NCBI GenBank assembly: GCA_944323205.1
Contig: CALURO010000009.1
Span: 33,873 to 97,872, forward strand
Source: an uncultured Mucispirillum sp.
GTDB taxonomy: Bacteria > Chrysiogenota > Deferribacteres > Deferribacterales > Mucispirillaceae
Reading direction: 5' to 3'
Length of the DNA: 64,000 bases
Shown here: positions 16,462 to 26,900 of the stretch, one piece after another
How positions within the stretch are numbered: position 1 is the stretch's first letter
Layout of the letters: each line of letters begins with the position of its first letter
The notes under the pieces: generated by a model
What the model was told of the DNA's origin: nothing
Databases searched by the model: none
Seen by the model: only the letters and a program-made list of their open reading frames with translations
Made by a program: the position numbers and the translations under genes

Positions 16462-18519
16462 ATGATTTTAGAAAAGATGCATGTTAAAAATTTTAGATTA
16501 CTTCAAGACTTTGAGATATATTTTAACAATGAAATTTCTTTGATAATAGGTAAAAATAATTGTGGAAAAACATCTGTGCTTGTCATTTTAGATAAAATGT
16601 TAAATGATAATACTAAAATAAGCTGGAATGATATCAATATAGAGCACCAAAGAGTTTTATATGATAAAATTAAGAATATTGATGATAATTCTCCATTTGA
16701 AAGTAATACATTAGAAGCAGTAACAATGTATTTATATATTAAATATGATGATAGTGATTCTTATGAAAATATTCAAAAGTTTATGATGGATTTAGAAGTA
16801 GATAATAATATGATAATTTTGGAGTTTGTATGCCAAATTACAGATGATAAAATACATGCATTAAATAAGATAATAAAAGAAAAAGAAATTAGAGATTTTA
16901 CAGCATTTAGTAAATATATAAAAAAGAATTTTTCATCATATTTTGAGATAAAGAAGTATTCAAGAGGGTTTGATATAGAAAAAAAAGAGATAACCCAAGA
17001 AAAATCAGAAGAGCTTGAAAATAAAGATATTGCAAAAGTAATTAAGATTGATGGTATAAGAGCTGATAGAGATGTTTCAAATGATGATAAGAATCGTGTG
17101 TTATCTAAATTAAGTGAACAATATTTTACAGAAATGAGAAAACTATTAGATGATACAAAACGAAGTGATATCAATGATATCTTTGATAAACTTGAAGATG
17201 CTACTAGGCAAGCAGATGATACATTAAATGTTGCATATAATGGAACAAATGATCAGGATGGTATTTTTAGTAAGATATTTAAAACTATTAAAGAGTATGG
17301 TGGGGTTGAAAATAATATTAATTTAACAGTTGAGTCATCTATTTCTAATGCAAATTTAATAGGAAACCATACAGATTTTATTTATAAACATAATGGTGAA
17401 TATTCTCTGCCAGAAACATATAATGGATTAGGATATCTTAATTTAATAGGTATTTTATTTGAAATAGAAACAAAATTAGAAATAATCAAAACCAATCCTG
17501 CAGATATAAATATTTTATATATAGAAGAACCTGAAGCCCATACACACCCACAGTTGCAGTATATTTTTATAAGTCATATTAAAGAGCATATAAATGAATA
17601 TAACACTGACTATGCAAATAAAAAGTTAAATCTTCAATCAATTATAACATCGCATTCTGCTCACATTGTAGCTAAGAGTAATTTTGATGATATTATTTAT
17701 TTAAAGAAACAAGATAATAGTGTTGAGGCTAAAAATTTTAGTTCTTTAAATAATGAATATGGAGCTGAACAAGATGCATTTAAATTTGTAAAAAAATATT
17801 TAACATTAGATAGATGTGAATTATTTTTTGCAGATAAAGCTATATTTATAGAAGGTGATACAGAAAGGATATTAATGCCAGCTATAATGGAAAAAGTAGA
17901 TAAGGAAAATAAAGAAAAAAGAAAAGAAGATAATAGTTTACCAAATTATACCCCATTATTATCTCAGAAAATTTCTATTGTAGAAGTTGGAGCATATTCT
18001 CATAAATTTATGCCATTTTTTGAGTTTATAGGAATAAAAGCATTAATTATAACAGATATTGATGCTGTAGATGAAAAAAATAAAAAGTGCAGAGTTGCAG
18101 ATGCAGCAAAAACTAGTAATGCTTCTATCAATGATTTTTTTAAAAATAAAAATAAAATAAACTTTATAGAATATTTATTAAAACTTAAATCAGAGAATAA
18201 AGTAAAGAATAATATTAGAATTGCTTATCAGATACCAGAAAGTGAGGGTGGGTATTGCGCAAGAAGTTTTGAAGATGCATTTGTTTTATTAAATAAAGAA
18301 TTTATAAAGGAAAATAAAGAAAGTTTACGTAACTATGGTTCATTAAAGAAATTTGAAGAAAATGAATTAGATAATCCTTTTGATTTTGCATCTAAGATTG
18401 AAAAGAAGACTGCATTTGCATCTACTCTTTTATATTATGATATTATGGCAGAAGATAAAATAAAATGGAAAGTTCCAAAGTATATTAAGGAGGGCTTAGA
18501 ATGGCTGCAGCAGGATTAG
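16462..18519 (+). CDS. OLD-family ATPase-TOPRIM nuclease 2 (class 2 OLD)
   Basis: 685 residues. The ATPase domain has Walker A GKNNCGKT (about 30-37), an NGLGY signature-like loop (about 321-325), Walker B LYIEEPEAHTHPQ (about 351-363) and TSHSAH (about 397). The TOPRIM domain has FIEGDTER (about 462-469) and the IITDIDAVD acidic pair (about 529-537), followed by a C-terminal YCARSFEDAF segment common in OLD nucleases. It is clearly diverged from nuclease 1 (different signature loop and TOPRIM surroundings), so it is not a recent duplicate. The next helicase gene starts 19 bases before this gene ends. A strong ribosome-binding site (gaggag) supports the start. It is probably a DNA nuclease controlled by nucleotide binding. 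Confidence 0.85.
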   Translation: MILEKMHVKNFRLLQDFEIYFNNEISLIIGKNNCGKTSVLVILDKMLNDNTKISWNDINIEHQRVLYDKIKNIDDNSPFESNTLEAVTMYLYIKYDDSDSYENIQKFMMDLEVDNNMIILEFVCQITDDKIHALNKIIKEKEIRDFTAFSKYIKKNFSSYFEIKKYSRGFDIEKKEITQEKSEELENKDIAKVIKIDGIRADRDVSNDDKNRVLSKLSEQYFTEMRKLLDDTKRSDINDIFDKLEDATRQADDTLNVAYNGTNDQDGIFSKIFKTIKEYGGVENNINLTVESSISNANLIGNHTDFIYKHNGEYSLPETYNGLGYLNLIGILFEIETKLEIIKTNPADINILYIEEPEAHTHPQLQYIFISHIKEHINEYNTDYANKKLNLQSIITSHSAHIVAKSNFDDIIYLKKQDNSVEAKNFSSLNNEYGAEQDAFKFVKKYLTLDRCELFFADKAIFIEGDTERILMPAIMEKVDKENKEKRKEDNSLPNYTPLLSQKISIVEVGAYSHKFMPFFEFIGIKALIITDIDAVDEKNKKCRVADAAKTSNASINDFFKNKNKINFIEYLLKLKSENKVKNNIRIAYQIPESEGGYCARSFEDAFVLLNKEFIKENKESLRNYGSLKKFEENELDNPFDFASKIEKKTAFASTLLYYDIMAEDKIKWKVPKYIKEGLEWLQQD

Positions 18520-20441
18520 AAAAAGAAGTTTTAGAAGCTCTTAAATGTATAAAACAAGGTAAAAATTTTATCCTGCAGGGTGGTGCAGGTAGTGGAAAAA
18601 CATATTCATTAGTTTCTTTAATAAAAGAATTGTTTAGAGAAAATCCTTCTTATAAAATTTTGTGTATTACATTTACAAATAATGCTGTAGCAGAGATTTT
18701 ATCAAGAGTAGATAATAATAATTTAACAGTATCTACTATTCATGAATTTATATGGTCATTAATAAAAAAATATCAAAATGAAATAAAAAAAGTGTTAGTC
18801 AGCCTTATTAATGCAGATAGTAATAAATATAAAAAACCACAAGGCATTGAAGGTGAAATAACTATAGATTATTTCAGTGATAAATATGTAGATTATGATG
18901 AATATTATTCTATGACACCTAAAAATGATAATAAAGTAAAGATAAGCCATGATGATATTTTAGCTGTTGCAGAAAAATTATTTGAAAATTACTCTAAACT
19001 TTCTGATATTTTGAAGGATATAGCAGATTATATATTTATTGATGAATATCAAGATACTGATCCTCTGGTTATAAATATCTTATTAATTCATCTTAAAAAG
19101 AGTAAGAAACAAAATATAATAGGCTTTTTTGGTGATTCAATGCAGGCTATATATGATGGTGGCGTTGGAGATATATATAAATATCTTGAAGAGGAACGTG
19201 GAGTAAAGGATTATGAATTAGAAGTAATAAGAAAAGAGCAAAATAGAAGAAATCCTAAAGCTGTTATTGATATTGCAAATAAATTTAGGAACGATGGATT
19301 AATTCAAATACCATCAAGTGATATAAGTGCACCTAATATGCATAATGAAGAAGTTATTGAGGGTAGTGTAAAATTTTTGTATGGAAGTAGTAATATAAAT
19401 TATGATATAATTAAAAAACATGATATATTTAAGTCATGGGATTTTTCCAATGGTCAAGATACAAAAGAATTAAGATTAACCCATAGATTAAATGCAAAAT
19501 CTGCAGGATTTGAAAATTTATATAACTTATACAATGATGATCCGATTGATAAATTAATACAAAACATAAAGGGAAAACTAAAAAAAATAAATGATACTGG
19601 GGAAAAGACTCTTGATGAGTACGCTGTAGAATATAGAAAACCATCAAATAAACGAGATGTCATTAATAATAAATTGATGGAGATAATGGCAAATGAAGAT
19701 TATAGCAAGTCATATAACAAATTGAAAGATATTCCTATGAAAGATATTTATACAAAATATTCACTTAATCCAGATTCCTTATTATCTTATAAGTTCAATG
19801 GTATTACTGGTAAATATGAAGCAAAATCAAGTAGAGATAAAATTTTACAACGATTAGATTTATTAGAAGATATGACTACTTTATATAATGAAAAAAAATA
19901 TAATGAATTTCTTAAAAAGACTAAATATAGGATAACAAACAGAGAAGATAAAGTAAAATTAAAAGATGTAATGGACTATTTAACTAATAATCAAAATATC
20001 ACAATAGGTCAAGTGCTGGAATATGCTGCAAGTAATGGTTTATTACATGAAGATGACAGGTTCACAGATTTTATTTCAAATGATGGTTGGTATCTTTGGC
20101 AAAGTATAAAAAATATTGAATATAGAGAATATAGAAATAGTATAAAATATTCAAATGAATATTCTTCGATAAGCACACAGCACAGTGTAAAGGGTAGTGA
20201 ATATAATAATGTATTTGTAGTATTAGATGCAGCTGGTTGGAACAATTATGATTTTAAGACTATTTTTGATAAGAATGATAATTCTAATAAAGCTCTAAGA
20301 ACTAAACGATTATTTTATGTATGTATTACAAGAGCCAAGCAAAATTTAGTACTTTTTATGCCAACTGATGATGCAGAAATCATAAATAAAGCCAAAGAAT
20401 ATTTTGGGGCAGAAAATGTTATGAAGATTAGTGAGGAGTAG
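18501..20441 (+). CDS. UvrD-like helicase 2 (partner of OLD nuclease 2)
   Basis: 646 residues, superfamily 1 helicase. Walker A GGAGSGKT (about 27-34), TFTNNAVAE motif Ia, Walker B FIDEYQDTD (about 179-187), GDSMQAIYDG motif III (about 211), HSVKGSEYNNV (about 561-571) and motif VI CITRAKQNLV (about 608-617) are all present, so it should be active. The Shine-Dalgarno aaggaggg lies inside the end of nuclease 2, and the 19-base overlap implies coupled expression. It differs in length and middle region from helicase 1. This type of helicase with the KGSEYNNVF block is typical of class 2 OLD partners. The operon may continue into the small KAP-like fragment 85 bases downstream. Confidence 0.85.
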   Translation: MAAAGLEKEVLEALKCIKQGKNFILQGGAGSGKTYSLVSLIKELFRENPSYKILCITFTNNAVAEILSRVDNNNLTVSTIHEFIWSLIKKYQNEIKKVLVSLINADSNKYKKPQGIEGEITIDYFSDKYVDYDEYYSMTPKNDNKVKISHDDILAVAEKLFENYSKLSDILKDIADYIFIDEYQDTDPLVINILLIHLKKSKKQNIIGFFGDSMQAIYDGGVGDIYKYLEEERGVKDYELEVIRKEQNRRNPKAVIDIANKFRNDGLIQIPSSDISAPNMHNEEVIEGSVKFLYGSSNINYDIIKKHDIFKSWDFSNGQDTKELRLTHRLNAKSAGFENLYNLYNDDPIDKLIQNIKGKLKKINDTGEKTLDEYAVEYRKPSNKRDVINNKLMEIMANEDYSKSYNKLKDIPMKDIYTKYSLNPDSLLSYKFNGITGKYEAKSSRDKILQRLDLLEDMTTLYNEKKYNEFLKKTKYRITNREDKVKLKDVMDYLTNNQNITIGQVLEYAASNGLLHEDDRFTDFISNDGWYLWQSIKNIEYREYRNSIKYSNEYSSISTQHSVKGSEYNNVFVVLDAAGWNNYDFKTIFDKNDNSNKALRTKRLFYVCITRAKQNLVLFMPTDDAEIINKAKEYFGAENVMKISEE

Positions 20442-20526
20442 CTTTCTAGTTACTTTTTACAGTCTTATCTTATTAAAAAAATAAATATTTAATAAATGTT
20501 ATATGAAAATAGATTTTAGGTGATAT

Positions 20527-20694
20527 ATGCCAGAACATAACCAAAATAAAGATAATATTACAAAAGCATTTGAGCCAGATTATTTAAATAGAAAAGCATT
20601 GGCTGTTGAATGGACAGATGCTTTACTTTCTACTAGAATAAATCATCATTTAGTAATATCTGTTTCTGGCGACAGGGAAATATACTATGCCTAA
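20527..20694 (+). CDS. 55-residue fragment resembling the N-terminus of a KAP P-loop NTPase
   Basis: A short frame with a strong ribosome-binding site (aggtga) whose last 8 bases overlap the start of the next gene. Its sequence (NRKALAVEWTDALLS, then HHLVISVSGD) looks like the segment that precedes Walker A in KAP-family NTPases, where the strand VISV-G runs straight into GxxGxGK. Here the frame ends at REIYYA followed by TAA, exactly where Walker A should appear. It is most likely the truncated remnant of a KAP gene, cut off when the downstream gene was joined. The alternative is a genuine leader peptide giving translational coupling to the STAND protein. No stand-alone function is known. 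Confidence 0.55.
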   Translation: MPEHNQNKDNITKAFEPDYLNRKALAVEWTDALLSTRINHHLVISVSGDREIYYA

Positions 20695-23600
20695 ACTTGC
20701 AGCAAATGCATTTATAGGATACTCATTTCAAAATAAAATAGGTTGTTATTTTGTTTTTATGATGGATTACCATAGAGAAATACAGAAAGTTGAGATAGAA
20801 AGAATATCAGAGCCAGATGATAAATTTGATGATATTACTATATATGATCATGATAACATATATAAGATTCAAGTGAAAAATTATAAGAATTTAACACTTG
20901 ACAAAATAAAAATAAATAATAATACTGTTAAAATTTTAGATGAATATATTTATCTGCTTGAAAATGAAAAAATGGTTGTCATTTACCATTCTAGTGAAGT
21001 TATTGAAAGTAATTATAATTTTTATGGTTTACCTGCTATAAAACATGGAAATATCATTATTGTTCCAATTGATGATACAAAAATAATAACTATACTTGAT
21101 AATCTTAAATACCCAGATAAGCACATACTAGAAATAGTTAGATTTTATGATAAACAAATTCATAAACGTAATCTAAAAATTGAATTAAAAGATTTACCTC
21201 CAATTCAATTATTCTCAACTAACTTATTAGATAAAACAATATATTTTGATAAATCTTATCTATATGAATTTAATGCATATATCAATTTTGTCATTGGTGA
21301 ACCAGGTAAAGGAAAAAGTCATGTATGTAGTATGATTAAAAAAACACTAAAAGAGAAGAATAGGGAATCTGTATTATATAGATTTTGGATAAATAATACT
21401 GATCCTGACTATGATGCTAGACTTCACTATGATAATTTTTTGATAGATATAGGCAAGCAGTTATCAGATACTTATAAAATATACTCTGAAGATGAGATAA
21501 TAGGGTTATTAGTAAAAAATCAATATGTTTTACTCATTGATGGTTTAGATCATTTAGAGCGTTATGGTAGATCTGAAGACTTTGATAGATTTCTTAATTT
21601 TATAGAAAAATTAGAACAGCATCATATTCAAGCTATAATATTTTCACGCCCACTTGCTTTGGAAATTAAATACAAAAAATACCAAATGCAAAACTGGCTG
21701 ATAGATGATGTTTATAAATTTTTAAATGAAACATATAGTATTACAGACTGGAGTATATGCTACCAAATATACGAAATATCACAAGGTTATCCACTTATTA
21801 CAAAATACCTTGCTGAGGATTATAAAAAAAATAATAAAGTACCAGATATTGATAAATTAAGCAGTTTAGATGAATATTATAGCAGTGTTGTTAATTCCAG
21901 GCTTTTAATATCATTAAATGTTTTTCTTTGTAATAACTCATTCTATACTTATAAAGAGCTTTCAAATATCTTACAAAATGAATATAAATATGTGAAAGAT
22001 TTTATTAATAACTTTCCATACTATTTTACATACTCATTAAATAGAGTATCTTTATTTCATGATAGTTTTAATACTTATCTTAGAGAACGTTGTAATAATA
22101 AGACAGAATTAAATAATATGCAGCATAATGTATATAGCTATGTTAAGGATAGTATTTTACAAGGGCAAATTAATTTTATATCAAGATTAAACCATTTTAA
22201 ATTAGAAGCAGAATTTATAAAAGAGCTTATAAAAAAATATTCCTCATTTGCTGTATTGAAAGATTTATTTAAGAATATAGATATTGAATCAATCAAAGAG
22301 TTTTATAATTATTTACGTATTCAGTTAGAAGATATGGAAAATGTATTAGATGTATATGAATACTATACTTTTGTCTTGATTTATAATATATTAGATAGAG
22401 TTGATTTGGAAGGATATGAAAATTTAGTGTATAATTTACTATTATACCAGCAAAAGAGTATATCTAAGGAGAATAATCTTGAAGACACTGTATATAGTCA
22501 AGGAGTTATGTGGAATATATTATGTGAAATAAAGTCAAACATTATACCATTACAAGATACAAATAATGCTGTTTATAGAGAATCACTTTTAATAGATATT
22601 GTTGCTAACAAATATAAAATAGAATATATATTATCACAGTATATACCAGATTATATATATTCATGTGATATTTTTGATGATTATATTATTACTTTAAATT
22701 TTTTACATAAAGCAAATAATCCATACTTAGTCTCTTTATGGGAAAAATATAGTACAGATAAAAATTTTACTTATAAAATAAATAATATTAAGACAGATAT
22801 TAATACACTAGCACCAAATCATATTATTGATTGGAATGAACCATTTCTTCATAAATTGCAATCATGGTCGCATTTACAGTCATATCATGTATTGCATTTA
22901 ACAAATAACCTAATCAGGCTCGCATATCTTTTCAATAAAGATATAGATATTTATGCATTAAATTATGCATGGGTAATGTATTTTTTTAGGAAAGATTATA
23001 CTGTAGTAAATATATATAGTGCATTAGATTTATTTGAGCAAAAAAAGCAAATACATTGTTATACATCATTTGAAATATTAAAATCTTTTATGGAACGGTC
23101 AGAAAAAGGAATTCGTCATATTTTTACATCATATTTAATTAACAAAGATACAAAATTTTGGGAAGATAATATTAATCAAATAAAGAAATATATGGATTAT
23201 ATTATCATATATAACTTAAAACCTGAACAGTTGAAATATTTCCATGTTGATGAAGTTCTTCATCATGTAAGAAGAAGTATAGGCAGTTTTATTCGGTATG
23301 ATGATATTGTTAATATCATGTATTCTATTCATAAAGAAAGCTTAATAATCTTATTGACCATATATAAGTTTGAAGTTAAAGAAGTTGAAAAAAATGATCA
23401 AGAATTTATAAAGGAATTAGAGGAATATAATATTCTATACACATTGCACGAAGATAATAAAAATTATACAGATGAATATAATCAGACATATAAATATCTT
23501 AAAGAGTCTAATCTAAAATATTATGCTGATAATGGTTATTCGATGGAGCAGGTTGCAGATATGGTTAACGGAAATTTGTGCTGCCTGCCATATCCTGAAA

Positions 23601-23845
23601 TTTTTGGATACTATAAGGATATTAATTGGAATGATGAATATATGCATATCCTTCATCGTAGCTTATATTCAAAAACAGAATATATTGATATTAAAGGTTT
23701 ATGGTTTGGATTATTAAGTACTATATTAGAATTTTTAAATATCATAGATGTTGATGTAAATTGGCATAAGCTATATGATATTTTTAAGGAGTTTGTATAT
23801 TTATCATTGTTAATGCCTTTAGATAATAAACATAAAAGCATTTAA
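20687..23845 (+). CDS. STAND/NACHT-type ATPase with N-terminal Cap4/DUF4297-like nuclease domain
   Basis: 1052 residues. Residues 1-70 resemble a PD-(D/E)xK dsDNA nuclease of the Cap4/DUF4297 type: an acidic stretch EPDDKFDDITIY (about 42-53) followed by the IQVK motif (about 61-64). A P-loop ATPase follows with Walker A GEPGKGKS (204-211) and Walker B VLLIDGLDH (281-289). The remaining 650 residues are helical, repeat-like and rich in aromatic and Asn residues, which in Avs-like proteins form the target-sensing part. Proteins of this plan are single-gene anti-phage sensors that cut DNA after activation. Length and sequence do not match a named Avs type that I can recognise. The start overlaps the preceding 55-codon frame by 8 bases. 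It has the lowest GC look in the window. Confidence 0.7.
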   Translation: MPKLAANAFIGYSFQNKIGCYFVFMMDYHREIQKVEIERISEPDDKFDDITIYDHDNIYKIQVKNYKNLTLDKIKINNNTVKILDEYIYLLENEKMVVIYHSSEVIESNYNFYGLPAIKHGNIIIVPIDDTKIITILDNLKYPDKHILEIVRFYDKQIHKRNLKIELKDLPPIQLFSTNLLDKTIYFDKSYLYEFNAYINFVIGEPGKGKSHVCSMIKKTLKEKNRESVLYRFWINNTDPDYDARLHYDNFLIDIGKQLSDTYKIYSEDEIIGLLVKNQYVLLIDGLDHLERYGRSEDFDRFLNFIEKLEQHHIQAIIFSRPLALEIKYKKYQMQNWLIDDVYKFLNETYSITDWSICYQIYEISQGYPLITKYLAEDYKKNNKVPDIDKLSSLDEYYSSVVNSRLLISLNVFLCNNSFYTYKELSNILQNEYKYVKDFINNFPYYFTYSLNRVSLFHDSFNTYLRERCNNKTELNNMQHNVYSYVKDSILQGQINFISRLNHFKLEAEFIKELIKKYSSFAVLKDLFKNIDIESIKEFYNYLRIQLEDMENVLDVYEYYTFVLIYNILDRVDLEGYENLVYNLLLYQQKSISKENNLEDTVYSQGVMWNILCEIKSNIIPLQDTNNAVYRESLLIDIVANKYKIEYILSQYIPDYIYSCDIFDDYIITLNFLHKANNPYLVSLWEKYSTDKNFTYKINNIKTDINTLAPNHIIDWNEPFLHKLQSWSHLQSYHVLHLTNNLIRLAYLFNKDIDIYALNYAWVMYFFRKDYTVVNIYSALDLFEQKKQIHCYTSFEILKSFMERSEKGIRHIFTSYLINKDTKFWEDNINQIKKYMDYIIIYNLKPEQLKYFHVDEVLHHVRRSIGSFIRYDDIVNIMYSIHKESLIILLTIYKFEVKEVEKNDQEFIKELEEYNILYTLHEDNKNYTDEYNQTYKYLKESNLKYYADNGYSMEQVADMVNGNLCCLPYPEIFGYYKDINWNDEYMHILHRSLYSKTEYIDIKGLWFGLLSTILEFLNIIDVDVNWHKLYDIFKEFVYLSLLMPLDNKHKSI

Positions 23846-23885
23846 TCACCTTTCCGCCCTTGAAAAATCTTACAAAAACTGTTAC

Positions 23886-23940
23886 AATACCTTGTCAGTA
23901 AAGGCAAAAGCGACAGTGGTTGTCGTTATACTATGGTATT
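23886..23940 (+). promoter_or_regulatory. Hairpin upstream of the SNF2 helicase gene
   Basis: Outer arms AATACC (23886-23891) and GGTATT (23935-23940) enclose a perfect CGACA/TGTCG hairpin (23911-23915/23921-23925). It ends just before the ribosome-binding site (ggtgat) of the restriction locus. Possible operator or leader structure; no known regulator site recognised. Confidence 0.45.
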
Positions 23941-23948
23941 GGTGATAG

Positions 23949-26900
23949 ATGAACATATTTGATAACAATATAAACAGGTTATTTGATGATTTAGTTGTTG
24001 AGATAAAGAAGGGAAGTGTATTGTCTATTGCCAGTGCAAGTTTTTCAATTTATTCATATCATGAGCTTAAAAAGCAGCTTGAAAGTATTGATGAGCTTCG
24101 GTTTATTTTTACATCACCTGTATTTGTGAAAGACAGCATACAAAAGGAAAAGCGTGAGTTTTACATACCAAAGCTGGAGCGTGAGCGTAACCTTTACGGC
24201 ACACCTTTTGAACTTCGCCTTAGAAATGGTCTTACTCAAAAGGTTGTAGCAAAAGAATGTGCAGAGTGGGTTAAAAATAAGGTTAAGTTTAAATCAAATA
24301 TATCTAATATGCAGATTCCAAATTTTATGGTTATTACTAGTGACGGCACCAATAAGGCTTATACACCTATTGACGAATTTTCTACTGTTTCTTTAGGGCT
24401 TGAAAAGGGTAATAATTTACTTACGATAATAAATAAGATAGAGCATTCAAATGCTGATGTATATCTTTCCAAATTTCAACAACTTTGGCAGGATAAGGAA
24501 ATATTGCATGATGTTACAGAATCAGTGATAGACAGTATTGCTAATGTATATAAAGAAAACTCACCAGATTTTATATATTTCGTTATGCTTTATAATATAT
24601 TTCATGAGTTTTTAGAGGACATATCAGAAGATAATCTGCCAAATGAGGCAACAGGTTTTAAAGACAGTAAAATATGGAATAAGCTTTTTGATTTTCAAAA
24701 GGAAGCCTTTACGGAGATATATAACAAGCTTGAAAAATATAACGGCTGCATTTTGGCAGACAGCGTAGGGCTTGGTAAAACATTTACGGCTTTGGCGGTG
24801 ATTAAATATTATGAAAACCGTGGTAAAAATGTATTAGTGTTATGTCCTAAAAAACTTTCAGAGAACTGGCTTACATACAGGGCAAACTATATAAATAATC
24901 CAGTAGCAGAGGACAGGCTTAGGTATGATGTATTATGCCATACAGATTTATCCCGCAATGGTGGTATGTCTAACGGGTTAGATTTAAGCCGTGTAAACTG
25001 GGGTAATTATGATTTAGTAGTAATAGATGAGAGCCATAATTTTAGGAATGGTGGCAATCTGGTAGATGATGATAAGCAGAATCGATATACTACTTTAATG
25101 AGGAAAATCATAAAAGCTGGTGTTAAAACAAAAGTATTAATGTTATCAGCAACGCCAGTAAACAACAGGTTTATAGATTTAAAGAACCAGCTTGCCTTAG
25201 CTTATGAGGGAGATACTGCCTTTATAAACAGCAGGTTAAAGACGGAAAGAAATATTGATGATATATTTCGTTCTGCCCAGGCTGCTTTTAATAAATGGAG
25301 TAAAAATCCGCCTGAGGAAAGGACTACTGCTAATTTATTAGATATGCTTGACAATGATTTTTTTGAGTTATTAGACAGTGTAACAATAGCCCGTTCAAGA
25401 AAGCATATAGCAAACAGATATAATATGGCAGATATTGGAAAGTTTCCAAAAAGGCTTAAACCTAAGGCTTTAATGCCTAAGCTGACTGATTTAAAGAATA
25501 TTATAAATTACAGTGAAATATATGATACTTTAAGCAGGTTAAATTTAAGTATCTATACGCCGTCATTTTTTATACATCCATCTAAAATAGATTATTATGA
25601 GGAGCTTGCAAACACAAAGGGTGTAAACCTGACCATGCGGGGCAGAGAGAAGGGTGTCCAAAAGTTAATGGCGATAAACCTTTTAAAGCGTTTAGAAAGT
25701 TCAGTTTATTCTTTCAGGCTTACGTTAAAGCGGATAATGGATTTAATAGATGAGGCTGTTCGTCATATTAATAATTATGAAACTAATTCTGCCTTAGATA
25801 ATATAGAAGTGGTGGAAATAGTAAATAACGATTTAGATGAAGATGATAAAAATACTGATTTTTTAATATCTGAGAAGTCATTTAATATTAAATTAAGTGA
25901 TATGGATTATATTACATGGCGTCAGGATTTACTATCAGATAAAGTATTTTTAGAAAGTCTATATAGTAAATTATCAAGCATAACTCCAGAGCATGACAGC
26001 AAGTTAAGTATGCTTAAAAGCATGATAGATGATAAAATAAATCACCCAATAAATGCTGGCAATAAGAAAATATTAATTTTTACAGCTTTTGCAGATACAG
26101 CGGAATATTTATATAATAATATCAGTAAAGAAGTAAAAGCAAAATACGGCTTAAATACAGGTATAGTTTCAGGTTCAAACCAGTGCACATCAACTGCCAA
26201 AGGTATAAAATCAGATTTCAGCAGTATATTAATGAATTTTTCTCCCATTTCAAAAGAGCGTGATATTATCTCACCAAACTCAAAGGAAGATATAGATATA
26301 CTTATTGCAACGGACTGTATATCAGAAGGTCAGAACCTGCAGGACTGTGATTATTTAATAAATTATGATATCCACTGGAACCCTGTCCGCATTATCCAGC
26401 GTTTTGGCAGGATAGACAGGATAGGCTCAAAAAATGAGTGTATTCAGCTGGTTAATTTCTGGCCTGATATTAATTTAGATGAATATATTAATTTAAAAGC
26501 AACGGTAGAAACCCGTATGCGAATATCTGTTATGACTGCCACAGGTGATGATGATTTAATAAATGAAAATGAAAAAGGTGATTTAGAATACAGGCGTTTA
26601 CAGCTGGAACGGTTAAAAAATGAGATAGTAGATATAGAGGATATGACAGGCGGTGTATCTATTATGGATTTAGGCTTAAATGAATTTCGTCTTGATTTAT
26701 TAGATTACATGAAAACCCATAACGATATAGAGCATGCTCCTTATGGTATGCACGCAGTTGTGCAGGCAGGCGAAGAATTTAAAAGGGGAGCAATATATAT
26801 TTTAAAAAACAGGGTAAACGATATAAATATACAGGGCAGAAACAGGCTGCACCCATTTTATATGGTATATATATTAGAGGACGGCTCGCTTTTATATAAC

